This document shows positions 51,541-59,893 of a stretch of 61,347 nucleotides of DNA, in pieces; position 1 is the first letter of the stretch; the number at the start of each line of letters is the position of its first letter. The notes under the pieces were generated by a model, which made no database searches, had not been told where the DNA came from, and saw only the letters and a program-made list of their open reading frames with translations. The stretch is taken from NCBI GenBank assembly GCA_965657085.1, contig CBFHND010000022.1:1-61347 (forward strand), in the 5' to 3' direction. Source of the DNA: CBFHND01 sp965657085. Lineage in GTDB: Bacteria; Pseudomonadota; Alphaproteobacteria; Rhodobacterales; Rhodobacteraceae. The position numbers were made by a program, and so were the translations under genes.

Positions 51541-52986
51541 ATGTCCGCTGATCTGACACTTATCCTGCCCGAGATCATTCTGGCCGTTTTCGCCATGCTG
51601 TCGCTGGTCGGCGCGGCCTACACGGGCAAGGACGCGCTGGCGCCTGCGCTGGTGTGGGGGACTGCCGCGGTGATGACGGGGCTTGCCATCTGGATCGGGC
51701 TGACAGGGCAGGGCGATGCCACGGCCTTCGGTGGCATGTTCATCGACGATGGGTTCTCGCGCTTTGCCAAGGTGACGCTGCTTTTGTCGGCAGCGGCCGT
51801 TCTGGTGATGAGCGAAGGGTACATGGCGGCCAAGGGCCTGTTGCGGTTCGAATATCCGCTGCTCGTGGCGCTGGCCGCCGTGGGCATGATGGTCATGGTA
51901 AGCGCGGGCGACCTCATGGCGCTCTACATGGGGTTGGAGCTGCAATCGCTGGCGCTCTACGTGGTCGCGTCGCTGCGCCGTGACAGTGTGAAATCGACCG
52001 AGGCGGGGTTGAAGTATTTCGTGCTGGGCGCGCTGTCGTCCGGTCTGCTGCTTTACGGTGCATCGCTGGTCTACGGCTATTCCGGCACCACGCTCTTTTC
52101 CGGCATTATCCAGACCACGCAGGCGGGCGATGTGTCCATCGGCATGCTTCTGGGCCTGGTGTTTCTGATCTCGGGTCTGGCGTTCAAGGTCTCTGCCGTG
52201 CCGTTCCATATGTGGACGCCCGACGTCTACGAAGGGGCGCCGACGCCGATCACCGCCTTTTTCGCCACGGCCCCCAAGGTCGCGGCTATGGCGCTGTTTG
52301 CGCGGGTTATGCATGACGCCTTTGGTGGTGCCGTGGGCGACTGGAGCCAGGTGATTGCGCTTTTGTCGGTTCTGTCGATGCTGCTGGGCGCGGTGGCCGC
52401 GATTGGCCAGACCAACATCAAGCGTCTGATGGCCTATTCGTCGATTGCCCACATGGGCTATGCGCTGATCGGACTGGCGGCAGGCACGGCACTGGGCGTG
52501 CAGGCGATGCTGGTCTACATGGCGATCTACGTGACGATGAACGTGGGCACCTTTGCCTTTATCCTCATGATGGAGCGTGACGGCCAGCCGGTGACGGACA
52601 TCGCGGCCCTGAACCAGTTTGCCAAGCACGAACCGGGCAAGGCGCTGGCGATGCTGGTGCTGCTGTTCTCGCTGGCCGGTGTGCCGCCGATGCTTGGGTT
52701 CTTTGCCAAGTTCGGCGTTTGGCAGGCGGGCATCGATGCAGGGCTGTTCTGGCTGGTGGTGATCAGCGCCGTGGCCTCTGCGATCGGCGCGTTCTACTAC
52801 CTGCGCATCGTGTTCTACATGTACTTCGGATCGGATGAGGGTGCGGTGGAAATGCGCAGCTCGCGTACGCTTTGGGCCTTCCTGATGGCCGCGGCGGCAG
52901 TGATCGGCGTTGCGTGGCTGCCGGGCATCAACATGCTGGGCATCGAGGGGGCGGCCGAAGCGGCGGCGCTGTCGCTGGTCAACTAG
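51541..52986 (+). CDS. nuoN: NADH-quinone oxidoreductase subunit N
   Basis: A 481-residue antiporter-like subunit, the third of the series. Motifs: MALYMGLELQSLALYVVASL, FKVSAVPFHMWTPDVYEGAP, TNIKRLMAYSSIAHMGYALI. GAAGGAG stands ahead of the ATG, and a 15-base gap follows nuoM. This is the last structural gene of complex I; birA follows 38 bases later in the same direction. Confidence 0.97.
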   Translation: MSADLTLILPEIILAVFAMLSLVGAAYTGKDALAPALVWGTAAVMTGLAIWIGLTGQGDATAFGGMFIDDGFSRFAKVTLLLSAAAVLVMSEGYMAAKGLLRFEYPLLVALAAVGMMVMVSAGDLMALYMGLELQSLALYVVASLRRDSVKSTEAGLKYFVLGALSSGLLLYGASLVYGYSGTTLFSGIIQTTQAGDVSIGMLLGLVFLISGLAFKVSAVPFHMWTPDVYEGAPTPITAFFATAPKVAAMALFARVMHDAFGGAVGDWSQVIALLSVLSMLLGAVAAIGQTNIKRLMAYSSIAHMGYALIGLAAGTALGVQAMLVYMAIYVTMNVGTFAFILMMERDGQPVTDIAALNQFAKHEPGKALAMLVLLFSLAGVPPMLGFFAKFGVWQAGIDAGLFWLVVISAVASAIGAFYYLRIVFYMYFGSDEGAVEMRSSRTLWAFLMAAAAVIGVAWLPGINMLGIEGAAEAAALSLVN

Positions 52987-53002
52987 GCGCGTGGTGCCAA
53001 TC

Positions 53003-53037
53003 GACCCTTCGGGGAGAGTTTATCTTGCAAGATGAAG
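53003..53037 (+). repeat. Possible remnant of the Rhodobacteraceae intergenic repeat at birA
   Basis: CCTTCGGGGAGAGTTTATC followed by TTGCAAGATGAAG resembles the tail of the GGGGGC...AAGTATTT intergenic element, here reused so that its GGGGAGAG serves as ribosome-binding site and its TTG as birA start. Similarity judged by memory and eye only. Confidence 0.3.
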
Positions 53038-53786
53038 GACCCAACTGGCCTTCAGGCTACGGTCGGCGCGTTCTGGCCTCTGTCGATTCCACTCTGGAAG
53101 AGGCGCGGCGCGTGGCGCCAACCCTGTCCGGACCAGAATGGATACTGGGCCTGACCCAAACCGCAGCGCGCGGGCGGCGCGGCCGTCCATGGGCGATGCC
53201 CGAAGGCAATTTTGCAGCCACATTGGTCTTGCCCATCTCCGAGGCACCGGGGCATGCCGCACTGCGGTCCTTCGTGGCAGCGCTGGCCCTGCGCGAGGCC
53301 TTTGTGGCGGCCACCGGGCGCGAGGATGCCTTTGCGCTGAAGTGGCCCAATGACGTGCTGATGCAGGGTGGCAAGATCGCGGGCATCCTGCTGGAAAGCG
53401 CCGGCACGGGGCAGGCGATCAGCCACCTTGCCATCGGCATCGGCGTCAATCTGGCCGCTGCGCCTGCGGCGTCAGAGGTCGAGCCGGGGGCTGTGCCGCC
53501 CGTGGCCCTGAAAACCAGCCTCGGCACCGTGATCTCACCCGAGGCGTTTCTGAACTTGCTGGCCATGGCCTATGCCCGGTTCGAGGATCAGTTTCGCACC
53601 TACGGCTTTGCGCCCATTCGCACCGCATGGATGCAACATGCAGCACGGCTGGGCGAGGTGATCACGGCCCGCACCACCCGGGACGAAACGACCGGCACCT
53701 TTGCCGAGGTGGACGGCGAGGGCAATCTTGTTCTAGAGACAGCCAAGGGCCGCGTGGCAATCGCCGCGGCAGACGTCTTTTTCTGA
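53025..53786 (+). CDS. birA: Biotin--[acetyl-CoA-carboxylase] ligase (monofunctional BirA)
   Basis: A 253-residue biotin protein ligase that makes biotinyl-AMP and loads biotin onto carboxylases such as the MccA in this window. Motifs: TQTAARGRRGRPWAMPEGN (biotin/ATP loop), LKWPNDVLMQGGKIAGILLE, IGIGVNL. There is no N-terminal helix-turn-helix, so it is an enzyme only and not a repressor. The start is a TTG at 53025 with GGGGAGAG about 6 bases before; no ATG or GTG fits the frame near the beginning of homology. Located between nuoN and coaX. Confidence 0.92.
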   Translation: MQDEGPNWPSGYGRRVLASVDSTLEEARRVAPTLSGPEWILGLTQTAARGRRGRPWAMPEGNFAATLVLPISEAPGHAALRSFVAALALREAFVAATGREDAFALKWPNDVLMQGGKIAGILLESAGTGQAISHLAIGIGVNLAAAPAASEVEPGAVPPVALKTSLGTVISPEAFLNLLAMAYARFEDQFRTYGFAPIRTAWMQHAARLGEVITARTTRDETTGTFAEVDGEGNLVLETAKGRVAIAAADVFF

Positions 53787-53801
53787 AGGGGAGGCACACC
53801 C

Positions 53802-54575
53802 ATGCTTCTGGCCATCGACTGCGGCAACACCAACACGGTCTTTTCCATCTGGGACGGCGAGGCGTTCATCGGCACCTGGCGCACCTCGACCGAATGGCAG
53901 CGCACGGCGGATCAATATTATGTCTGGCTGTCGACCCTGATGAAGTTTCAGGCCATCGAGGTCGAGATCACCGACATGATCATCAGCTCGACCGTGCCCC
54001 GCGTGGTCTTTAACCTTCGGGTGCTTGCCGACAGGTATTTCAACACCCGTCCCATCGTGGTGGGCAAGCCCGATTGCATGCTGCCCGTGGACGTGCGGGT
54101 GGATGCAGGCACCGCCGTTGGCCCCGACCGCCTTGTAAATACGGTCGCGGGATACGATCTATATGGCGGCGACCTGATCATGGTGGACTTCGGCACCGCC
54201 ACCACGTTCGACGTGGTGGCCAGTGACGGGGCCTATGTGGGCGGTGTGATTGCACCGGGCGTGAACCTCAGCCTTGAGGCATTGCACCAGGCCGCCGCGG
54301 CCTTGCCGCACGTGGACATCTCGAAACCGCAGGCCGTTGTGGGCACCAATACGGTGGCCTGTATGCAGTCGGGCGTCTTTTGGGGTTACGTGGGGCTGGT
54401 GAAAGAGATATGTGCCCGGATCAAGGCCGAACGGGCGCGCGAGATGAAAGTGATCTCGACGGGCGGGCTGGCACCATTGTTCCAGCAGACCGAAGCCCTG
54501 TTCGATGACTTTCAAGATGATTTGACGATGCACGGACTGACCGTGATCCATCGATATAACAAGGAAAATAACTGA
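53802..54575 (+). CDS. coaX: Type III pantothenate kinase
   Basis: A 257-residue ASKHA-fold kinase for the first step of CoA synthesis. Motifs: LLAIDCGNTNTVFSIWDG (phosphate-binding Asp6), DAGTAVGPDRLVN and MVDFGTATTFD. AAGGGGAGG precedes the ATG. Type III enzymes are not feedback-inhibited by CoA. It is 15 bases after birA and 3 before rnj. Confidence 0.96.
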   Translation: MLLAIDCGNTNTVFSIWDGEAFIGTWRTSTEWQRTADQYYVWLSTLMKFQAIEVEITDMIISSTVPRVVFNLRVLADRYFNTRPIVVGKPDCMLPVDVRVDAGTAVGPDRLVNTVAGYDLYGGDLIMVDFGTATTFDVVASDGAYVGGVIAPGVNLSLEALHQAAAALPHVDISKPQAVVGTNTVACMQSGVFWGYVGLVKEICARIKAERAREMKVISTGGLAPLFQQTEALFDDFQDDLTMHGLTVIHRYNKENN

Positions 54576-54578
54576 CTT

Positions 54579-56246
54579 ATGAGCAGTGAACGATTGATCT
54601 ACCTGCCCCTTGGTGGCGCGGGTGAAATAGGCATGAACGCCTATGTATATGGCTATGGCAAAGAGGATCAGGAACGCCTGATCGTGGTTGATCTGGGGGT
54701 CACCTTCCCGGATATGGACGGCACACCGGGGGTGGATCTGATCCTGCCCGATATCGCATGGCTGGAAGAACGCCGCGACCGGATCGACGGCATTTTTATC
54801 ACCCACGCCCACGAAGACCACGTGGGCGCCGTGGCGCACACCTATTCCAAACTGCGCGCGCCGATCTTTGCGCGCGCCTTTACCGCCAACATCGCGCGGC
54901 GCAAGATGGATGAACATGGCCACCCCGATGACGCGGTGACCGTGATGTCGGCCTGGCCCGAACAGGTGACCTGTGGCCCGTTCAAGGTGGGCTTTGTGCC
55001 AATCTCGCACTCCATCCCCGAAAGCTCGGGGCTGGCCATCGACAGCCCGGCGGGCCGGGTGATCCACTCCGGCGACTTCAAACTGGATCCGACGCCTATC
55101 GTGGGCGAGGCATGGGATCCCGACCTTTGGGCGGATATCAGCAAGGATGGGGTCAAGGCCCTGATCTGCGACAGCACCAATGTTTTTTCACAGCATGCGG
55201 GCCGGTCCGAAGTTACCGTGGGTCCCGAGATCGAAAAGCTCTTTGCGGACGCACAGGGCATGGTCGTGGCAACCACATTCGCCAGCAACGTCGCCCGCGT
55301 CAAAACCATTGCCGAGGCCGCGCAGCGCGCCGGGCGGTCGGTTGTTTTGTTGGGCCGCGCCATGCGCCGGATGATCGAAGCGTCGATCGAAACCGGGGTG
55401 CTGACTGATTTCCCGGCCGTGGTGCAGCCCGAAGATGCCAAATCGATCCCGCGCGAGAACCTTTTGCTGCTGGTCACCGGGTCCCAAGGCGAACGCCGCG
55501 CGGCCAGTGCGCAGTTGGCGCGGGGCAAGTACATGGGGCTGGAGATGAAAGAAGGTGATCTGTTCCTCTTTTCCTCCAAGACCATCCCCGGCAACGAACG
55601 CGGTGTCATCCGCATCATGAACGCCTTTTCCGAGATGGGCGTGGACGTTGTGGACGACAGCAGCGGGCTTTACCACGTGTCGGGCCATGCCAACCGGCCT
55701 GATCTAGAAACGCTGCACGATATCGTCAAACCGCAGGTCCTGATCCCCATGCACGGCGAACACCGGCACCTGCGCGAGCATGTCAAACTGGCCGAGGCCA
55801 AGGGCATCGCGGGCGTTCTGGCCGTCAACGGCATGATGATCGACCTCAGTGGCAATGCGCCGCGCGTGGCCGAATACGTGGAAACGGGGCGCACCTATCT
55901 GGATGGATCGGTGCAGATCGGCGCCTTGGACGGGGTGGTGCGCGACAGGATTCGCATGGCTCTGAATGGCCATGTCGTGGTGACGCTGATCCTTGACGAT
56001 ACGGATGAACCCTTGGGCGATCCATGGTGCGAGCTGATGGGCTTGCCCGAAACCGGCAGCAGCAAGGCGGCACTGGTCGAGGTGATCGAGGCCGACCTGA
56101 GCCAGTTTCTGGGCCGTGCCGATGCCAAGACCCTGCGCGACGATGACAAGCTCGAAGAGGCGCTGCGCCGCGTGGTGCGCAAGACCGCGCAGGACGAGAT
56201 CGGCAAGAAGCCCGAGGTCAGCGTGATCGTGAGCCGGTTGCACTAA
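54579..56246 (+). CDS. rnj: Ribonuclease J
   Basis: A 555-residue metallo-beta-lactamase/beta-CASP ribonuclease with 5'-3' exo- and endonuclease activity on RNA. The di-zinc motif is FITHAHEDHVGAV (His76, His78, Asp80, His81); further ligands lie in GFVPISHSIPES and HSGDFKLD. The beta-CASP part has TTFASNVARVKTIAEAA and SGHANRPDL. It sits downstream of nuo, birA and coaX, an order I recall from other Rhodobacteraceae. AAGGAAA precedes the ATG. Confidence 0.95.
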   Translation: MSSERLIYLPLGGAGEIGMNAYVYGYGKEDQERLIVVDLGVTFPDMDGTPGVDLILPDIAWLEERRDRIDGIFITHAHEDHVGAVAHTYSKLRAPIFARAFTANIARRKMDEHGHPDDAVTVMSAWPEQVTCGPFKVGFVPISHSIPESSGLAIDSPAGRVIHSGDFKLDPTPIVGEAWDPDLWADISKDGVKALICDSTNVFSQHAGRSEVTVGPEIEKLFADAQGMVVATTFASNVARVKTIAEAAQRAGRSVVLLGRAMRRMIEASIETGVLTDFPAVVQPEDAKSIPRENLLLLVTGSQGERRAASAQLARGKYMGLEMKEGDLFLFSSKTIPGNERGVIRIMNAFSEMGVDVVDDSSGLYHVSGHANRPDLETLHDIVKPQVLIPMHGEHRHLREHVKLAEAKGIAGVLAVNGMMIDLSGNAPRVAEYVETGRTYLDGSVQIGALDGVVRDRIRMALNGHVVVTLILDDTDEPLGDPWCELMGLPETGSSKAALVEVIEADLSQFLGRADAKTLRDDDKLEEALRRVVRKTAQDEIGKKPEVSVIVSRLH

Positions 56247-56262
56247 GGTGCACAAAAGAAGC

Positions 56263-56288
56263 GCGCGGCAGGGTTTGTCCTGCCGCGC
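56263..56288. terminator. Bidirectional terminator between rnj and the DEAD-box gene
   Basis: GCGCGGCAGG (56263-56272), loop GTTTGT, CCTGCCGCGC (56279-56288): ten perfect pairs between two convergent genes. Read on the minus strand it is followed by TTCTTTT, a good T-run, so it ends the helicase message best. Confidence 0.8.
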
Positions 56289-56329
56289 ACTCGCATGAAT
56301 CAAAGTTGTGAAGTGACCCGAGCGGGGCG

Positions 56330-57802
56330 CTACTCGGCGTAGCGCTCCGCAAAGCTCTTTTCGATGAATGTGGGCGTGTGGTCACCCAGACCCACGACCT
56401 TGTTGCCGCCACGATCATCGCGGCCACGGCCACGCGAGCGGCTGGAGGACCGGGATCGGCCCCCGTCGCTGGAGGCTGCGGGTTCGGGGCGGTCGTCGAC
56501 GGGTTTTTCGGCCTCGGTCGCTTCGACCTTGGGCGCATCCGTGGGCTTCTTGCGGCTGCGAGAGCGGCTGGATGGCTTTTTCTCTTCGCGCGGGGCGTCG
56601 GTGTCGGCTGGGGCCGCGTCGTCGGCCTTGGCCTCGGATTTGGGGGCCGATTTGGCCAGCGGATTGTCGATGCGCGGAATCTCCTTCTGGATCAGCCGCT
56701 CGATGTCTTCAAAGTTCTTCTCATCCCGCGGCACGCAGATCATCATCGCCTTGCCTTCGCGGCCCGCACGGCCCGTCCGGCCGATGCGGTGCACATAGTC
56801 TTCGGCATGGCTGGGCACGTCGAAGTTGAACACGTGGCTGACCGATGGCACGTCGAGGCCGCGTGCGGCCACGTCGGAGGCCACGAGAAAGCGCAAGTCG
56901 CCGTTGCGGAACCCGTCAAGCGTGCGCGTACGCTGGCTCTGATCCAGATCGCCGTGGATAGGTGCCGCGTCAAATCCGTATTTTTTCAAGGACTTGGCGA
57001 CGATATCCACATCCGTCTTGCGGTTGCAGAAGATGATCGCGTTGGTGCATTTTTCGCCCTCGGCGTCGATCAGCATTCGCAGCACCTTGCGCTTTTCGCT
57101 GGCCTCGCGGTCCTTGCGCGAGCCTTTGAACATGACAACGCCCTGTTCGATGGTCTCGGACGCCGTGGCCTGACGGGCCACTTCGATGCGCTCGGGATTG
57201 GACAGGAAGGTGTTGGTGATCCGCTCAATCTCGGGCGCCATGGTCGCCGAGAAGAACAGCGTCTGGCGGGTAAAGGGTGTGAGGCCAAAGATGCGTTCGA
57301 TGTCGGGGATGAACCCCATGTCGAGCATCCGGTCGGCCTCGTCCACCACCATCACCTTGACGTCCGACAGGATCAGCTTGCCCCGTTCGAAATGGTCCAG
57401 CAGGCGGCCGGGGGTGGCGATCAGAACATCAACACCCTTGTCGATCAGCGTGTCCTGTTCCTTGAAACTCACACCGCCGATCAGCAGCGCCTTGGTCAGT
57501 TTCAGGTGCTTTGTGTAGGTGTCGAAATTCTCGGCCACCTGTGCAGCCAGTTCGCGCGTGGGGCACAGCACGAGGCTGCGCGGCATCCGCGCGCGGGCGC
57601 GGCCACGGGCAAGGGCAGTGATCATCGGCAGCACGAAGCTGGCGGTCTTGCCGGTGCCGGTCTGGGCGATGCCCAGAACGTCGCGTCCTTCGAGGGCGGG
57701 GGGAATGGCGCCAGCCTGGATCGGCGTGGGGGTTTCATAGCCCGCCTCGTCAATGGCTTTCAGCACCTTGGGATTCAGGTTCAGATCAGAAAATTTTGTC
57801 AT
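56330..57802 (-). CDS. DEAD-box ATP-dependent RNA helicase (RhlE-like) with Arg/Ser-rich tail
   Basis: A 490-residue RNA helicase. Core motifs: Q-motif region GYETPTPIQAGAIP, motif I AQTGTGKT (46-53), DEAD in MVVDEADRMLDMG, FFSAT, HRIGRTGRAGREG. The core ends near residue 385; the remaining ~105 residues are disordered, with acidic/Pro stretches and Arg-Ser runs (SSRSRSRKK; GRSRSSSRSRGRGRDDRGG), which would bind RNA or drive condensates. The ATG at 57800-57802 gives the family start MTKFSDLNLN. Confidence 0.94.
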   Translation of the reverse strand: MTKFSDLNLNPKVLKAIDEAGYETPTPIQAGAIPPALEGRDVLGIAQTGTGKTASFVLPMITALARGRARARMPRSLVLCPTRELAAQVAENFDTYTKHLKLTKALLIGGVSFKEQDTLIDKGVDVLIATPGRLLDHFERGKLILSDVKVMVVDEADRMLDMGFIPDIERIFGLTPFTRQTLFFSATMAPEIERITNTFLSNPERIEVARQATASETIEQGVVMFKGSRKDREASEKRKVLRMLIDAEGEKCTNAIIFCNRKTDVDIVAKSLKKYGFDAAPIHGDLDQSQRTRTLDGFRNGDLRFLVASDVAARGLDVPSVSHVFNFDVPSHAEDYVHRIGRTGRAGREGKAMMICVPRDEKNFEDIERLIQKEIPRIDNPLAKSAPKSEAKADDAAPADTDAPREEKKPSSRSRSRKKPTDAPKVEATEAEKPVDDRPEPAASSDGGRSRSSSRSRGRGRDDRGGNKVVGLGDHTPTFIEKSFAERYAE

Positions 57803-57934
57803 GTATGTCCGTGAGTTGCGGACACTGACTTGGCCCGCGGCAGCAAAATGTGTCGGCCCGCATGGCCACTGGGCGACCCACAGGGCCGCGACACTGCGCT
57901 GGCCATACCAAAGCCGCACCGAAGCGTCAAACCA

Positions 57935-58867
57935 TCACGCGAAATCAGGGAAGTGGCGCGTCAGTTTTGCATCAAGTTGCAGATCGTGCTGTCTCAGCAG
58001 CCCTTCGGCGTCGAGCCGCGCGCACAGATCCGGCGTTTGCTCGGCCACTTCGGCGTAAAAGGCGCGCAGGCCCGCTTCGCCATCTTCGCCCTCGATGTAC
58101 TGAAAAAGCTCGTTCAGGCTCAACCCGCCCGCCTCGCGCGGGGTGGCGGGGCCGATCTCGGACCTGTAGCTGCCTTTTTCCAGCCGGTATCGGTAGGCGG
58201 CCAGCCACTGATCCCATGTCTTGGCATGGCAGTGGGCCAGATCCACCTGCACCAATTCGACCTCTTCGGGGTTCATCTGTTCGCCGTGAAAGATGTTGTG
58301 GATGCGCACCTGAACGTCCGGGAAGCCGGTGCGGGCAAAGGCCTTGCCCGCCACATGGCTGAGAAAGCCGCCTTTGATGTGAGGGCCGTAGGTGGGATAA
58401 AGACGGTTCACCAGAACCTCGCGGTCGGGGCCGTTGGGCACGAAGGCCTTGAACATCTGCCCTGACCCGGCCAGCTGCTCCATGGGGCGCACGCGGGCGG
58501 TGCGCGCGGTGGCGGGCAGGGCGGACAGAACATCCGCCACCGGCACGTCCGACACAAGGAATTCATCGGCGTCCATGTGGATCAGCCAATCCACCTCAAC
58601 CCGCCGGGCATAGGCATGGGTTGCGTTGCGGGTCTGGCGCACCTGATGCTTGCTGGGGCGTTTGCCGCCAAGTTTTTTCCAATGGGCGGCGTCGCAGGTG
58701 ATCACGCGCACCTTGGAATGGGCCTTGAGGGCGGCATAGGCCTCGGGGTTGGCCTCGTCGAGGTAGATATACAACCGGTGCGCGCCCGCATCGAGGTGGT
58801 AGGCCACGAATTGCAGTACCTCGCGCGCCGGGGCCAGAATGGTCGCCGAAAGGCCCCATGTGGTCAT
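57935..58867 (-). CDS. Glycosyltransferase family 2-like protein, paralogue A
   Basis: A 310-residue GT-A-type enzyme. The nucleotide-sugar metal motif is HMDADEFLVS (Asp99, Asp101), preceded by RNATHAYARRVEVDWLI. Features such as FVAYHLDAGAHRLYIYLDEA at the N-terminus match Glyco_tranf_2_4/DUF23-like transferases often found in pairs in Roseobacters. It overlaps paralogue B by four bases (ATGA), so they are coupled. Acceptor and donor unknown. No membrane segment. Confidence 0.82.
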   Translation of the reverse strand: MTTWGLSATILAPAREVLQFVAYHLDAGAHRLYIYLDEANPEAYAALKAHSKVRVITCDAAHWKKLGGKRPSKHQVRQTRNATHAYARRVEVDWLIHMDADEFLVSDVPVADVLSALPATARTARVRPMEQLAGSGQMFKAFVPNGPDREVLVNRLYPTYGPHIKGGFLSHVAGKAFARTGFPDVQVRIHNIFHGEQMNPEEVELVQVDLAHCHAKTWDQWLAAYRYRLEKGSYRSEIGPATPREAGGLSLNELFQYIEGEDGEAGLRAFYAEVAEQTPDLCARLDAEGLLRQHDLQLDAKLTRHFPDFA

Positions 58868-59889
58868 GTCTGCGTCTCCATGAGGCTCGGATCGGAGCCG
58901 AAATACCGTGCCACGCGCGCATCGAGGTCCAGCCGCGTCGTCACCAGCATGTCATGGGCGCGCAACAAATCAAGCCGCGCAGGGGTCGCGGTACACATTT
59001 CGTCGTAGAAGCGGCGCAGGCCTTCGGTGCCTTCATCTTCGATCAAAACTTCAAGAACGTCGTTCAGAATCATGTTTCCATTCGATTTCTTGCGATACGA
59101 TCCATGGGTCATGCGGAAATCGAAGTGGGCCTGAAACAGATCCCATGTGGGTGCGTGGGCGTGGCCGATGTGGGCGTCTTCGATGGGATGACCGTTGGTG
59201 ACCTTGGCCCCTTGGTGCAGCATGGCGTGGATGCCGCAGCGCACCCCGTCAAAGCCGGTGCGCAGGATGTTCTTGCCGCCGGAATAGCTGATGAATCCTT
59301 GAGGGATGTAGGCGCCAAACGTGGGATAGATGCGCGCCAGATCGGATTTGCGGCGCCCTGCCGCGCTGCGGGTGCGTTTGAAATGGGCGGTGTCGTTGAA
59401 AGGATCGCCTCCTGCCATCATCTCGACCGGGCGCAGCCGGGCAAAGGCGCAATCGGCGGGGACCTCGGCCAGATGCTGGGCCAGGGGGCGGTCGGACAGG
59501 ATGAATTCATCCACGTCCACATGGGCCAGAAAATCCAGATCGGTGTGCGCATAGGCGCGGGTGGCGTTGTGCACCTGTCGCATCTGGTGGCTGGCACGCG
59601 CCTTTTCCGGTTTGCCCTTCCAATAGGCCCCGGTGCATTGGTGAAACCGCACTTGGCTGTGGGTCAGCCGTTCGGTCAGCGCGAAATCCGGCACATCGAG
59701 AAAGATGTCGATCTGTGCAGCCCCTGCATCCAGATGCCACGCGATGAACCGCGCCACCTGCAGGGGCGGTGCCTTGATCGTGGACACGGTGCCCCACCGC
59801 AGTTTTTCGGGATCGGTGACCACGGTTTGGGGCATCAGGGTCGTCTTGGCCTTCTCCGGCCCCGGTTCGGACGCATCCCCCCAGCGCAT
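58864..59889 (-). CDS. Glycosyltransferase family 2-like protein, paralogue B
   Basis: A 341-residue relative of paralogue A with the same plan: ARFIAWHLDAGAAQIDIFLD near the N-terminus, RNATRAY-like HNATRAYAHTDLDFLAHV, metal motif HVDVDEFILS (Asp125, Asp127) and FISYSGGKNILRTGFDGVRC. About 18-30 residues at the N-terminus are extra; an in-frame ATG at 59835 is an alternative start. Sits 4 bases after prfC and before paralogue A. Function as a surface-sugar or protein glycosyltransferase is inferred. Confidence 0.82.
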   Translation of the reverse strand: MRWGDASEPGPEKAKTTLMPQTVVTDPEKLRWGTVSTIKAPPLQVARFIAWHLDAGAAQIDIFLDVPDFALTERLTHSQVRFHQCTGAYWKGKPEKARASHQMRQVHNATRAYAHTDLDFLAHVDVDEFILSDRPLAQHLAEVPADCAFARLRPVEMMAGGDPFNDTAHFKRTRSAAGRRKSDLARIYPTFGAYIPQGFISYSGGKNILRTGFDGVRCGIHAMLHQGAKVTNGHPIEDAHIGHAHAPTWDLFQAHFDFRMTHGSYRKKSNGNMILNDVLEVLIEDEGTEGLRRFYDEMCTATPARLDLLRAHDMLVTTRLDLDARVARYFGSDPSLMETQT

Positions 59890-59893
59890 CGCG

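Noticed and set aside
49912..52629. A 905-codon open frame on the minus strand opposite nuoM and nuoN
   Set aside because: It is rich in His, Arg and Gln with no domain-like pattern, typical of the reverse complement of GC-rich membrane-protein genes; nuoM and nuoN are certain on the other strand.
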